Shown one piece after another: positions 14,301-29,300 of a stretch of DNA of 64,000 bases. Under the pieces are notes generated by a model, which was not told where the DNA came from, did no database searches, and saw nothing but the letters and a program-made list of their open reading frames with translations. Source of the stretch: Pteria penguin (Eukaryota; Mollusca; Bivalvia; Pterioida; Pteriidae); contig CM068585.1 in the NCBI GenBank assembly GCA_035048485.1, forward strand, positions 15,233,501 to 15,297,500. The letters are read 5' to 3'. How positions within the stretch are numbered: the first letter of the stretch is position 1; each line of letters starts with the position of its first letter. The position numbers were made by a program, and so were the translations under genes.

Positions 14301-17300
14301 ATAGTTCACTCAAGTTATTCCTGAAAGGTCCAGGTCACTCTGCAAATTGAGCTTAAAATGCAAAAAAAGAGGTTCATATTCTGGCAAATTTTCACCAGCA
14401 TTTGTTAATACTTTGTATCAAGGATGCAGTGTTAAGGGTTCTATCTGACAAAATCATCCATTGGTTTGATGCAGTTCAGGGAGCATTCATCTGTTTTATT
14501 AATCCTTGTTGCTGCTATGCAATGATTCCTAAGCCAGAGCATAATATGTTTTATAAACATACTGTAGTTTATGTTTTATTGTTTATATTAGATGAAGTCA
14601 GAATTCTACAGTAATTAGTAATATGATTCTATTGTCATACTCATGCTTTTGTAGAATTTTCATTGAGAGTGGAGCATCTAGATATAACAAAGAAAAATAC
14701 ACTGTTGGGGATATTGTCACTGTGGAGCTCAAAGTCAAGGAGAGAATACTTATCTTCTGGAAAAATGATAAGGAGGTAGGAGAGTAAAATCATTTTCTGA
14801 ATAGAAAATAATAAAAAAAAAAACCACACATTGTTTATACATACACAAATTTTCAAATTATAGATTTTGTTTCTATGTAGGTAAGCATTGTTTCGCATTA
14901 TTTCTACTTATACCTGTGCTAGGATATTACCTGAATTTTGATTTCCTTAAAAATGATCTGTGATTGATTCCATTTCTTTGAAAAATCAGGTTTATCATCG
15001 TTCCTCCATGGGTAGTTTATAGGATGAAATACTACAACTTTTGTTCTAAAAGAAGTTTGAACCCATTTCATTTTGGAAGTTATAGAAGCAGTGTTGTGTT
15101 AATCTGAAAGTAAATTACGATTGTTTCTCTCAAACCTTTCTGGCGTGTAGAAGTGGGCCCCACTCAAATTATTGTTTTACTGGGGTTTTGGGGGGTTTGT
15201 TTTAGGGCCGGGATTATTTTTTTTCCCCATGGTTATGAGTTTTATTGTCACATAGACCTATGTTTACATATATTCTCATGATGTGGTACTTTTACATTAT
15301 TTCAATATAGAGCAAGTAAATAATTATAAATTGTCTTTTGCATACTTTATATGTACCTATTTTAGCTCAACCAAACTATAGAAGAAAATGGAATAAGCAA
15401 GCATGACTTATATTCATTTTTCATTATAGTATTAATGTTCTCAATAAGTCATTCAGACCTTGAAAACTGCTTAAAAAGAAAGAGTGCTTGATTTTGGTGT
15501 TAATGTCGTGAAATTATTGGATTTTACAGCTTGTTTATGTTATCATTACATTTTTAGTCTTTCTGATTATAAGTCCATCATAAAAAGAAATGTTCTTGCA
15601 AGCATTTGCATATTAACTCATTTTAATTTGTCAATCTATTGAATGTTTCTATTGAAGCATTTATATGACTAGATTGTTAAAGACTACAATTTGCAATATA
15701 AGAAAATGCTTGAAAAGTTTTGGAAAATCACATTGCTAAGTTCTGGAAATGTGCTTGAAAATAAATCAGGATGAATACATGAGTTTCTAGATACCTATCT
15801 GGACTGACATTTCAAAAAATTTTGCCCTCCTCGTGGCAAAAGTGGGACATGTTTGCATCCCTCTCTGTGTAAAGTTATGGTAATGACCTGCTATGTTTAA
15901 AAGCTAATAAATCAACAAATACAGGAAGGATAATAATGTTTGTATGTTCAAATATATTTGAAAAATAAAACTGAGAACTATTTGTTTCAGGAATGAACTT
16001 TCTATATCCTTTTGGGGGTGGTTTAGATCTTCAGTACAGCAGATCCAGGTGGAAAGTTGGCTTCTACAAAGAATTGTAAAAATTGTCAGGGAAAATATAA
16101 TTCATGAACATGTAGGATACTAAAAATGGACTGTTCTGATTTGAATTTCAAAACTAACATATTGTGTGACCAATAAAGGACCAGATAAATGCTATTGACA
16201 TGTAAGTCCCACTAAAATAAACATTCATACCGTAATAGGTGTTAGATTACATCCTTTTCATCATTTTGCTTTTGGTATTTTCAGATACATAACATGAAAG
16301 TGAATATCCCCAGTGGAGGTTACTATCCCATAGTAGCGTGCCATTCCAGTGGAGAGGTGTTACAGCTACTGGAGGTGGAGCCATGGATACCTCTGAATGC
16401 TACAGAGCATGTAAGTCTTCATCCTCCACTGTCTACTCCTATGTTGTGAGATATCTGTCGAGGTATCCTCATATCTCATGAGTATTTTGTGAGATATATA
16501 TCTTTTGAGATATTCTCATATCTTATGTGATATTCTCCTATCTTGTGAGATGTCATGTGTGAGATATCCTTGTCAACATGCAACAGATAAGTGTAATGTG
16601 ATAGAATACATCATAAGAAGGATCTGGCAATGTCAGACAAAGACTAACATATAATCTGTCTGTGATACAACTTTTTGTTGGTGAATTAGCTTGACCAATT
16701 ACCTCATACTCCACATTGTACAGGTTGTCACACTTTATTATCGTGTCAAGAATAAATGACTTGTCAAGTATTGATTTGATTGTAACATCACAACAATTTA
16801 TGTGGTGGGCAGGATTAAGATGGATCTGTCATTCCCTTTATTTACTACCATGCGTTGGAAATCATGTGTCTGCACATTGTTATATGTTGTTTATGAGTGA
16901 CACTTTGTAAGCTAATCAAGGATACTTTTGGTTTGATTATTGAACTGTTAAAATTGTATAACTGTAAAATGTATAGATATATAAAATGTGGAAAAACTTC
17001 TCATTGATCATAACACTGTGCACATTTATGATTTATGAGTTAAGTTTTTTTTAAAGAGGATAGAATATAAAAATCTGTTTCCATATAACGGCATTGTGTT
17101 TTGTTGTGATGGATTAAGACTGATTGTAATGATTATTTTCTTTTACATGTGTATGGAAATTTTATCTTATAAAGCTTTTTTTTTCTTTTACTTCATATAT
17201 AGATTTTATTACCTTTTTTTTTCTTTACAGGCATCATTCAAACCAACATCTTTTGATACCTACAAATATGGTAACCTGTGGATCAGGTAAAATCTATATT

Positions 17301-20300
17301 AGTAAAGGATAACAGCATTTCTTGTTCATGATAGATTTGAATCAGTTAAGCCCCTATTTTGATTGGGTTTCTTGTCAGCTAAAATCTTATAGTTAAATCA
17401 CTGTTAGCGACAGGGACTTTAAAAATGCCTATCTAATATCATTATAGTTTAATCAACAACCAGGGTAAATAATTGCATCAAACTTGATTTATTTCAAAAA
17501 ATCGAATTATATTTGACAATATGATTGATACTGACACACGTTTGCTTTAAAAAATTATTTAATTTCATCAGTTATGTATACCACGTCCAAAACTTCATGT
17601 GTTTTGTCTAGTAACGAGTATGCCCCCCCATTTGCTTTAACGCATGCACGCAATCTGGACCGCATGGATTGACATAAAGTTCAAACTTTTCTCATAGGAA
17701 TATTATTCCACTTTTCTTGAAGAGCACGTACCAACTCATCCAAAGTTCTTGGTTGACGGTGACGTTTACGTAAGCGTCTCCCTAACTCATCCCACATGTG
17801 CTCTATAGGATTGAGGTCGGGTGAACGTGTTGGGAAATCCACTACATTAATTCCCTGGATGTTCAGAAAGTTTAAGGTAACTCTAGCCGTGTGCAGAGTG
17901 TGTTGTCTTGTTGAAAAGTCAACGGATTGTTGACAGTTTGATGACGTTGAATTAATGGAAGGAGCTTAGGCTGTAAAACGTCATCGATGTAGCGCCTCGC
18001 GGTAAGAGTGTTACTCAGAATAACCAGTGATGACTTATAATGTTGATTTATGGCTCCCTAAACCATGACGCCACCACTGTTTAATTTGTCAAGCTCAATT
18101 ATGCAGTTTGCGGCAAAACGTTCATTGCATCTCCTATAAATGTGCTGTCTACCGTCAGCCATGGACAAATTGAATCTTGATTTGTCGCTGAACACTACGT
18201 CATGCCAATTACGTCTATTAGCAAGCATGTTCCAGGACGTCAGATGATTTCTTCCGTGGCGAGGAGTTAGGATCAAGCCTTCAATGGGCGACTTGCTCTT
18301 TCAATCGTCAGCATACTGTCCTGGGGTGGATTTGCCTACCGTGACGACTTATCACATCTCTTGACGTGCTTACTGCTGTCGCCAACCTGTCACTTATATG
18401 ACATTGTCTTATGAAAACGTCTTGACGTCTTGTCATTACGCGTGGCTGACCACTTCCTGTGGTCCGATACTTCCGTACAAGTCTCGTGATTGTAGACAAA
18501 TGGACATTGAAGCGTCCTGCAATGATACCTTGATTTACGCTGGCGTCTACAAGGCCAAGAACAGCATACCTCTGTTGCTCAGAGGGTCTCGGCATTTCAC
18601 GCATTAGTTTTAATGAAGCAAGGTATGAAATCAGTATAGATAAAGGCACTAGGTACCAGTATACGTTATTTCTGAAGAAAATGACTCAATGTAGAGGACG
18701 TGGTCGAGTACTTTTTGAAAAGCGCACGGGTGAGCAGTATTATGTTATGGTTGAGTGATTTGTCTCGCCGATAGCATGAAAATTATCGCAATCACACAAT
18801 ATCAAGCAGATATTCAAATCGATTTATTTTCAAAACATTTATGTTTTAACATGAATATAAACATATAGGCGTTTTTAAAGTCCCTAAGTATATAAACTGT
18901 AGAAATACAGTGTTTATTTTATGATAATGCTTGTACAGTATGGCATGGATTAACTGTAGAAATACAGTGTTTATTTTATGATAGTACTTGTACGATATGG
19001 CATGCATTTACTGTAGAAATACAGTGTTTATTTTATGATAATACTTGTGCGACATGGCATGCATTAACTGTAGTAATACCGTGTTTATTTTACGATAATA
19101 CTTGTACGATATGGCATGCATTAACTGTAGAAATGCAGTGTTTATTTTATGATAATACTTGTACGACATGGCATGCATTAACTGTAGGAATACAGTGTTT
19201 ATTTTATGATAATACTTGTACAATATGGCATACATTAACTGTAGAAATACAGTGTTTATTTTATGATAATACTTGTACAATATGGCATGCATTAACTTTT
19301 GTGCAGAATACACATCTTTTGTAATTCTTATTGATAAACTGATTTATATTTATAGTCCGGCCAGGACCTTGCCGTTGAGAAGAGAAAAAGGCAAACAGCT
19401 GACTGGTTGGATAGTCCTTCGTAACACCAGTAAAACACCAGTGGCTTACAGAGTAAGAGCATTTGTTTAAACTGGATGGAACTTGACAGTACAAAATAGT
19501 TGAAAGAGGACCTTATGATTTGATATCCATGAACCCGAATTTTCAGTTGTTAAATACATTGTATCTCATGTATAAACCAATATTTCATTTATCTTAAGTT
19601 CGTCAGACCATGGAAATTTTTCAAGTAATTCACATTGACCTTCTATTAATTTGCATGACTCTCTTGAATAGAGAATGTTGTGATAATAAAATTTTTATAA
19701 ATATGTACATACATAATAAAGCGCAAGCAGTGATTATGACAGTAAGAAAAAATTAATCTTTAAATTTACAATGTGATCTTCCCCTCATGTAGGATAAATC
19801 AGTTACAAACATAATAGAGACAAACACAGAAACGAAAAGTTATATTCAGAGCACTAAACTTAGTGAAATGATAATAGCTACATAATCATGTGTTGTTATT
19901 TAGATGTAAATGTAATTTGTAGATTTATGATTTATTTTTTAAAGTGACTTGTATTGATTGGCTGTTTGGTGTTTTACATCACTTTTAACTTTTCTTGGAG
20001 TTACATAGATTTTTGATTGATATGACACACTTGAATGGTGAACATTATTGTAATATTGCTTTGTTTGTACTTTATTGTCAGTCGTTTTTCGCGAAAGCGA
20101 AGGGAAATTAAATCTCATTTCTCTGTCTATCTGTCTGTCTGTCCATCCGTCCATCCATCTGTCCATCTGTCACAAAACTTTTACCATGGTCACAACTTTT
20201 TAACCGTAAGATGTAGGGTCTTCATATTTGGCATGTGGGTCCCTAATTGCAATACTTTTCCATTGGTACCAAAATTGTTATCATGTGACCTTGACTGTGA

Positions 20301-23300
20301 CCTTTGACCTACTTGAATGTAACTTTTTTACTGTAAGATGTAGGGCCTTCATGTTTGGCATGTGTGTCTGTAGACATGCATAACCGTGACAGTACCGTAT
20401 TTACTCGAAAATAATATGCACCCGAGTATGATACACACCCCTAGAAATGACCTCAAAAATCATGAAAAAACATCTAACTCCGTGTATAATACGCAGGGGA
20501 AAAATCCAAAACAAGATTGTTTCATAATGAAACAGCAAGACCGTGAGCCGAATTTGCTTTGCCGTATACCTTTTACAGTGTAATTGTGCAAAGTGTATCA
20601 TTATCAAAAGCGGCACAGAACGATCAGCCTCTATTCATTGTGTGATATCAATGCTTTCCTTTCTTACATTTCATTTACATTCAAACTCGCATAGACTTCA
20701 AATGTCTTAATTAGTACCCTCGTCCCAAACGATCGCTGCATTTTTTTCTCTCTCGTCAGAATGAGCGTGCTTGTCTACTATTCTACGTGAACTTTACGCA
20801 GAGATCGCAATTGTTTGTGAAGACAAAATATATAAAGAAGGAATGAATGAGTGTTATCCAAACTGTTGATGCTCATGCTGTTACAGTCAAGTAGTTTCAC
20901 CTGTTGCGTAACTATCGATTAACTAATTAAGGATAAATCATTATATCACCCGTACAATCTGCTAATCAGAAACACAGCGCAAGTATTCTGGCGTGTTCAT
21001 TGAAAGGTACACTGTAGATATTACTCCTGTTATCGCCTTGGGCATTTACTACGGGAAGCAGACAGTATATAGACAATAGATATATCTCCGGCCTCGTGGG
21101 TTTGATTGACGACTTTAGATACTTTAACACATGACACATGCACCCCTGTAAATCGCCACTGAAGCTTAAAAGCATGGAAAAAAAGTTCCAGATTTCTAAC
21201 CCTATGTATAATATGCAGTGAGAAAATGAGGGGTCAAATTGGCGAAAAAAAGTGCGAATTATATTCGAGTAAATACGGTATATCACAGATCACTGCACCC
21301 TTACTGATAGAACCCCAAAAGTGGGGGACCACAATTCTCTGAATTTGCTTCATTATTTATATGTATACATACATATGTTTTTTGTGCCCCCAGATCAATA
21401 GATTAGGGACATATTGTTTTTGTCCTGTTTGTCCGTCTGCTTGTTTGTCTGTCTGTTTGTCTGTCGTCAACTTTAACCTTGGCCGTAACTTTTGAACCAT
21501 ATGTACTCAACTAATGAAGCCCTTTCAAAAGACACCAAGGTCGATGAGCTTTTTACTGTGACCATGACCTTCATGCTAAAAAAAAAGCTTTTTGGACTTT
21601 GTTGCTGCCCGGGGCATTAGTGTTTCACAGATGTATCTGTAACTGATTTTTGTTGTTTTGTGCAGATAAATCAAGCTGATTGTTTGGCCATAGAGGATGA
21701 ATCCCTGGGATACTTGGATCAGCTTCAGACTTTAGCCATAGAAGTCAAGATGGAAAGTAATTACATCATTTTGCAATCATACTCAGAACTCATGATTAAA
21801 TAAAAAGTATATTCAAAACAGAATCAAATTTACATGATACATAAATTTAATTGATTATGCTTTATTAATTTTCATTTAAAATATTATATCTCTGTAGTAA
21901 AACCTTCTTTACAGTAAAAACTGTTTACAGAGGTCATACTTGAATTTTCAGCATGCCTTTGTGTAGTAAAAATCCTTTGTAGGTCTTAAATGAATTGTTA
22001 GCAACCCCAAAACCTTTTAACACAATGTTCAGTTGATTATTCCCGTTATAGCAGTACCCTTTTACCATAAAGACCTTACTTGATGGAATTAAATTAAAAA
22101 GATTCTATCTTGCCGTATTATTTCACCTTGTATGATTTTCTATGTTTAAATAAGGAAATGCTTATAAGTTGTATTGCATGGCGTTTAATTTGTATCAGCT
22201 GTTTTTCCATCTTATTAGTTTTATGAAGTCTTGTCCTCCGGAACAAAATATGATCTGAAATTATGACACTAAGGTATAAACATTTATTGCCCTGAAATTG
22301 ATCACATCCATTTCATACTAACTTATTTGAAGATAATCAGTTTACACAGAAGAGGAAATTTTTATCCACCCATGGCTTTCTATGAATATTAATTGAATTT
22401 TGTGATATCCCATTACATTTTCAATGTTTGTCCGAGGCATGACCGAGGTGTAAAGTATTGTGACGTTGTCTAATTTAACAATTTTTCAAGCATTAATGGT
22501 ATGGTCAATTGTAGTGAATGCATCAATATGATTTTCAAAAAAGTTATTTCACATCATGAAAAAATCTTCCTTTCTTGCATTGTTAAACCAGTATTCAGTA
22601 TATAAGACAAATGTATTTACGTTTGGGTGTGTATTTGGTAATTACTGCAGAATTGTATCGCTCATGCATAACAAACTGATTACCTGGGGCTAGTTGTTTG
22701 AAACTTAACCACAAGTTAAATTAACAGATGGTTAAATTTCATCTGCCTATTGAGTCTTTTCATTAAACAGATTAATTTCCCATTTGGGCGGTATCTGACG
22801 TAAAACAATTATAAAGTCATCAATTTCCTATGAAAATGTCATTTGTGGAGTATCATTTCTGAGTTTAGATCAGTTTCCATAGAATTTGTTGAAGTCATAA
22901 GTGTTTTACATCAGATACTGTCCCAAATGGGAAGTAAATCTATATAACAAAAAGACCAATTATCTGTGAAATGAGAAAACATAAAGTCATAGTGTATATA
23001 CTGATTTAATAATGTAAGAAATCAGCTTTGTAATGTTATTCAGATATTTTTACAGAAATCTTACAAATCAAATTAATTGTCCCTCAAACTTTAACTACTG
23101 GTTAGCTTATTCAGTGGTTAAAGTTTGAAACGACTGGCCTCAGGTCAATTATTTTCAAGTAACAAGATATCCCTTTTTATGTATTTTAATAGAAAGGAGA
23201 GACAGTCTTACATGTAAAATAGTTAATAAGGAACTAGAACATTCATAAAGTTCTCTAAGTCCTTAAAAAAGAGACAATTACACAATTTTAACGAACGAGT

Positions 23301-26300
23301 TGAGGGTAGCCATGGCCAACTGTATATTTGAGCATGATATTGCTGAAAGCTTTGCTGTATTTATGAACTTGAGCTGAAAAGAATCTACTGTGTGGTATTT
23401 GAAGAAAAAATAAGAAAGCTAAGTGATTCAGAAAGTGAAAATTAAATTTTGACTAAGAAGTGATTGAATTGCCCAGGAAAAAACAGGATGTTTTTCTTAT
23501 GCTTAAAAACAGTTTGGACTATAAGTAAGGAACCACATAAAAGAAATACTGAAATGAATTCCAATTTCTCACTAAGATAATTATGCCACAAATAAATCAC
23601 ATGCGGAACAAAGTGGAGTGGCCTTTATGTCAGAAGCTTTGATAATTTTAGATTTTTTCAATGCCGAATTGTCTGCTGAGTTCCTAACAGAATGAGAGAC
23701 CTTGGACAGGCATATGTTTATGTTCCATCAAATTGAGCATTGTAACTATATAGAGTGGATCTTGGCGTACAGAGATAGTAAAAGATAAAATGTGCGACAC
23801 ATTTAAGTCGGTCAGTGCAAAGTGGCTGGTTTCTGCTATTGATTTACATTGGAGCTAATCCAGAAAATATGTACAAGATGTTAAAGAAAAGTAGGGATTG
23901 CCAATGTAGTTGACATTTAATTTTGATGAGAAACGTGATGACTTTTCAATGTGAAAACATTCCTTTACTTTTATTTAGTATTGTGTTTTAAGAACTCATG
24001 TTTAATGCCAGTGTTGTATCTCTGGTATTTTAAACGTTATTTTATTGATTAAAAGATTTCATCATAGAAAAAATTATTTGGCAAATTACATAGATTTACT
24101 ATGAAAGAAATGATTGACTCATATTCTTACAATCATCTCATTGTGACACTAGGTACGGAGTACAAAAATTTATTCTAAGCGCCAACATTGACGCACAAAA
24201 ATAAAGAATGCAAAATAAATAATAGAAAAATATGAAACTTTACCCAGATTGAAAATTTCTTGACTCATAATTTACTAATTCATGTTATAAACTTTTCCTA
24301 CATGTTAACAGAAATAGAAATATATACAAACTTCTATATACATATTAAGTTATGGTCAGGAACATGAACAAATAGGCTTGTGTGCTAGTTACTGATTGAT
24401 GTTTTCTTATGATGTGCTGACTGCAAAATACCTTAAACAAGGTCTTCCTTTTTATCCTGTTATCAACTTATGCTTATGGTAACCTGTCATTACAAACAAC
24501 AGAATAAGATGTATTGACTTTGAATACTGAAATGTTTCTCTATAGTTCTCTATACATTTTTAAGCTTTGTATCTCAAACATTATGCCTCAGTGTGTGATA
24601 ATGAATTATCAACCAGTTTAATGGTGTTAAAATATAAATGTATTTATAGTGAATGGTTGCAGGGACTGTTATTTTGTTTTCAAAATATGACAAAACTTTA
24701 TTCTTAGGAAAAGTTAAAAAAAATATGTTGATAACTTTTAAGATGTGGAGAAGGACTTGGCGTTTACAGTTCAGTGGATTGGCTTGGAAAGAAACAGAAC
24801 TTACACTCGAGTGGAAATGGCGGAGAGTTTCGACAAAGTTCCAGTATCTAGTATATTTTCACATAGGTAATATCATAATTTAGTCTTTAGAAACAAGTTC
24901 ATGTCATTCAGACAGGAATGTCTTTTGAAAACAATGAAAAGACTTGTACTACTAAAATTACTCTTCACAAAATTTAATGAAATCTTTACAAAAGATTCTT
25001 TTATGGCTGTGGTCTTTTAAGGTTCAAAGTAGCAAAATTACTAATAAATCAGAAATACTAACATCTAATAATTTTAATCTAGATTACCCCTAATCAGAAT
25101 ATCACTGTAAATAATTCAGAGTCTTTTTATTTTCAGTTGTACAGCTACTGTACAGGACACTAATGAAGAGTTAAAAGAAGATTTAATGACGGTGAAAAGT
25201 TTTCCAAAACCAACCAGTCCCGTAAGTTTGAATTAGTATCAAATATTATAGAAACTTATGATTGGGAATTCTTTTGTTATACCCCCCACAAATGAAGTTT
25301 GGGGGGGTATATATGAATCACCTTGTCTGTCGTGCCGTCCGTCCGTTCCGATTTGTGTCCGGGCCATATCTTTTTCTTGGGCGGATGGGTTCAGATAATA
25401 TTTCACAATATTGTTGCCCATGACCCATGAATGTGTCATGACCTTGAACCAAGGTCATAAGTCAAAGGTCAAGGTCACTGTGAACTTGGTTGTTAAAACT
25501 GTGTCTGGGCCATATCTTTTTATTGGGTGGATGGATTTAGATATTTCACATCATTGTCGCCCATGACCCAAGGGTATGTCATGACCTTGACCCAAGGACA
25601 TAGGTCAAAAGTCAAGGTCACTGTGAACTTGGTTGTTAAAATCCTGTCCGGGCCATATCTTTTTCTTGGGTGGATGGATTTAGATAATATTTCACAATAT
25701 TGTTGTGCATGACCCAAGGGTGTGTCTTTCCCTGTGCATAGATTTCAATAATATTTGTTACTTAGGACCCAAGGGTGTGTCATGACCTTGACCCAAGGTC
25801 ATAGGTCAAAGGTTATGGTCACAACATTCAAAGTGATTTAAACCTTGTTCGGGCTATAACTTCTCCCCCTGTGCACAAATTTCAATAATATGTCACAGAA
25901 TTGTTGCTTAGGATCCAAGGGTGTGTCATGACCTTGAACCAAGGTCATAGGTCAAAGGTCAAGGTCATAATAGACACAATAAGAAAAACTTTGTTCGGGC
26001 CATAACTTCTCACCCTGTGCACAAATTTCAGTAACATTTCACAGTATTGTTGCTTAGGATCCAAGGATGTGTAATGACTTTGAATCAAAGTCATAGGTCA
26101 AAGGTCAAGGTCATGATAGACACAATAAGTAAAACCTTGTCCGTTCCATAACTTCTTCCCCTGAGCATGGATTTCAATAATATTTCACAGAATTGTTGCT
26201 TAAGATCCAAGGGTTTGTCACGATTTGAAACCAAGTTCATAGGTCAAAGGCCAAGGTTATAATAGATACAATAATTAAAACTTTGACTTTGAATCAAGGT

Positions 26301-29300
26301 CATAGGTCAAAGGTCAAGGTCATGATAGACACAATAAGTAAAACCTTGTCTGTTCCATAACTTCTTCCCCAGTACACAAATTTCACTAATATTTCACAGA
26401 ATTGTTGCTTAGGATCCAGGGATGTGTCATGATCTTGAACCAAGGTCATAGGCCAAAGGTCAAGGTCATAATAGACACAATAAGAAAAACTTTGTCCGGG
26501 CCATAACTTCTCACCCTGTGCACAGATTTCAATAATATTTCACGGAATAATTACTTTGTATCGAAGAGTGTGTCATGACCTTGAAGTGCAGTCATAGGTC
26601 AAAGGTCAAGGTCACAATATACACAATTGGTATAACATTGTCCGGGCCATAAATATCTCACAGAATTGTTGCTTAGGATCTAAGGGTGTGTCATGACCTT
26701 GATGAATTATTGCATGTTTCTACTTTGTTGCAGGGGGGGGGAGGATGTTCTGTTAGGACTACTCTAGTGATATTAGGAATAACAAGCAGCAGAATCAAAT
26801 GACTGGGATGTGATATCAGCCTGTAAAACACATCTGTTTGTCATACATATCAGCCTGTCAAACACTAATAATATTGTATCTAATGAAATCATCCATTATT
26901 AAGAGTGTTGAATAGTGACATTCTAGTCTGTTACATGTATATTTGTCATCTTGGTGGAATTTCCCACTCAAGTGTATAATAAAGGAATAATTATAGTCTG
27001 TTACATGTATTTTTGGCATCTTGGCAGAATTTCCCACTTGAGTGTATAATAAAGGATTAATTCTAGTCTGTTACATGTATATTTGGCATCTTAGTGGAAT
27101 TTCCCACTCAAGTGTATACTAATGGATTTTTGTTCTCACATTTTTTTTATCTCAGTTAACTGACTTGTCATGGCTATTAAAAAAAACCCCATGTTTTTCT
27201 AATTTTGAATCTGATAATAAAAATAAATACTCCATCAGAAAGATGATCGTGCCAAAAATGATAAGAACTATTGTGTAAACTAGGAAATTTAGATTTCCAT
27301 CTCTATAAATCATGTTGAAAAAAAATGTTAATAATGAAAATATCCATTTACAGCTTCATTATTTCAATTACGGGTTATTTTTCTGCAACCTGCATATACT
27401 GCTAGTCAAGAATCATGACAACACTTGCATTCACCACTTGTAAAAATTGAAATAATCATCAGATACATATTTCTTACAATTACATGAAAACGTGTACTTT
27501 GTTACATTTAATTACAATCTTATTTAAAATTCTGTAGTAATGTGAAGAAAAAAAAAACTTATATGACTACTTTAGCGTTGGTCTACAATGTAAAAATTTA
27601 TTATGTTTAATGCGATAATTACATTCCAAATGAACATTTGTGACAGCAGTGACATTTTTTGTGCTACCTGAAAATTGCGGGGGAGCAAATTGTTGCTGTT
27701 ATGTTTGTCTGTCTGTCTGTTCATCTGAGCTCATATCTCCAGTACCTTTCATCAGAGTTTGATCATACTTCACTAAAAATAAAAGATCACTCAAGGTCAT
27801 TTCTGAAGGGTCAAGGTCACTTATTAACTGTGACTTAAAATACCATGAAATACTTATATCTCCTACACTTTTCATCAGAACTTGATTATACTACACCAAA
27901 ATGTTATTTAGATTAAGGGCTTATAGACTAAGGTCAGTCAAGGTCATTTATGAAAGGTCAAGATCATGATAATAAATTTATTTCCTACTAATCAAGGTCA
28001 AGCTTACTCATTTTAGTTTAAAATGCTGTGTTCACTTGTTGTTCTGCAGTTGACTCATTTGGATATCCATATGATACATTGAGATTTGAAATTGTCATCT
28101 ATTAATACAATGATTTCCTATATATGAGTCATTAATTTCCTTTATTATTGCTGTGCTTCTTGGAGCATTCATCAGTTTTACTGATTTTTAATATATGAAT
28201 TCAGTCATCAATTTCCTGCATTATAAGTATTACTGATATTCGGGGAGCATCCATTAGTTTCACTGATACTCTTGTTTCAGTTAATTTCAAACATTTCATT
28301 TCTGATATTATTTGACATGAGTAGAGTTGATGGAATTGAATTTAATAGATTCACCAGACTGTTTGAATTCCACTTCCTCTTTATTTTAGCATTTTTTGAT
28401 GGAGGTCTTCAAAAATTCCACTTTGATCAAGCAGTATTGGTTAAAATGTGCAGATTACCGCTTTGAGATACCATTTAATTCTGGAGAGTATGTGGTCAGC
28501 TGTCCTAAGAGTCCAGTAAGTATCTATATATTGTCATATAACAATAGCAATCTGCTGAACCAGGACCTAATCATTGGCAATAAAAATCCTGTAAATATAC
28601 AGTACAACAAATTTATTGAAGTTGTTTGAACATTAATTGACACATGCCAATCACATTTCATCCAGCATCATCTGCAAATAATTGAGATTTTTTATGGGTT
28701 TTAATATACAATTCTATCTATCTGTTTGTTTTTTGCAAACATGATCAAAAATATGTAAAATAGTTACCGGTAAATGAAAATTGGGCTCTAGAGCTGTGTA
28801 CCCTGAAGCTTTTAATACTTGTTTATTTTGATCAAATCTGCTTTGTGATGGACCCAGGAATGAGATAAAATGGTATGAATAGGGCATTTACGTTATAATC
28901 TTTTTCAAAGTTTTTGTAATCGCAAGTTCATCATCCATCAGCATTTATAGCATTCAAAACCTGGATATGTGGAATACTTGACTAAATGCCCAAAAATATA
29001 AAGACAGAGCATTAGGCCATAAGTTATATGTTACAAGTTTGATAGAATGTTTACATACTGATAGCAAATTAATCTTTGGCATATTTTGCAAATTGAATTT
29101 GATGGGACGTCTTTTTCAGATTTAAAGTTTCTGATGAAATTATTGCCAGTTAAATATTTCCTTATTTTTCAGAGTTTCCTGTACCCAAGCATCAGAAGTC
29201 GTGGCATGAAAACAGTGGTTAAGATTGAGGAGTGAGTATCTGATGTTTACCATTGATCTGCCATATAATATATGTACAGTTAAAACTTGTTACCGCAAAT

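Noticed and set aside
19008..19494. Overlapping open frames with YKYYHKINTVFLQ repeats
   Set aside because: Generated by the 57-bp tandem repeat beside the Tc1 element; the real exon is 19,356-19,452 in another frame.
24653..24883. 76-residue open frame reading RTWRLQFSGLAWKETEL
   Set aside because: It is the wrong frame over exon 13; the phase-consistent frame reads KDLAFTVQWIGLERN.
25239..25717. Open frames on both strands in the 'ggtcaaggtcac' array
   Set aside because: Derived from repeat modules; sense and antisense frames are equally open, as expected from repeats and not from a gene.
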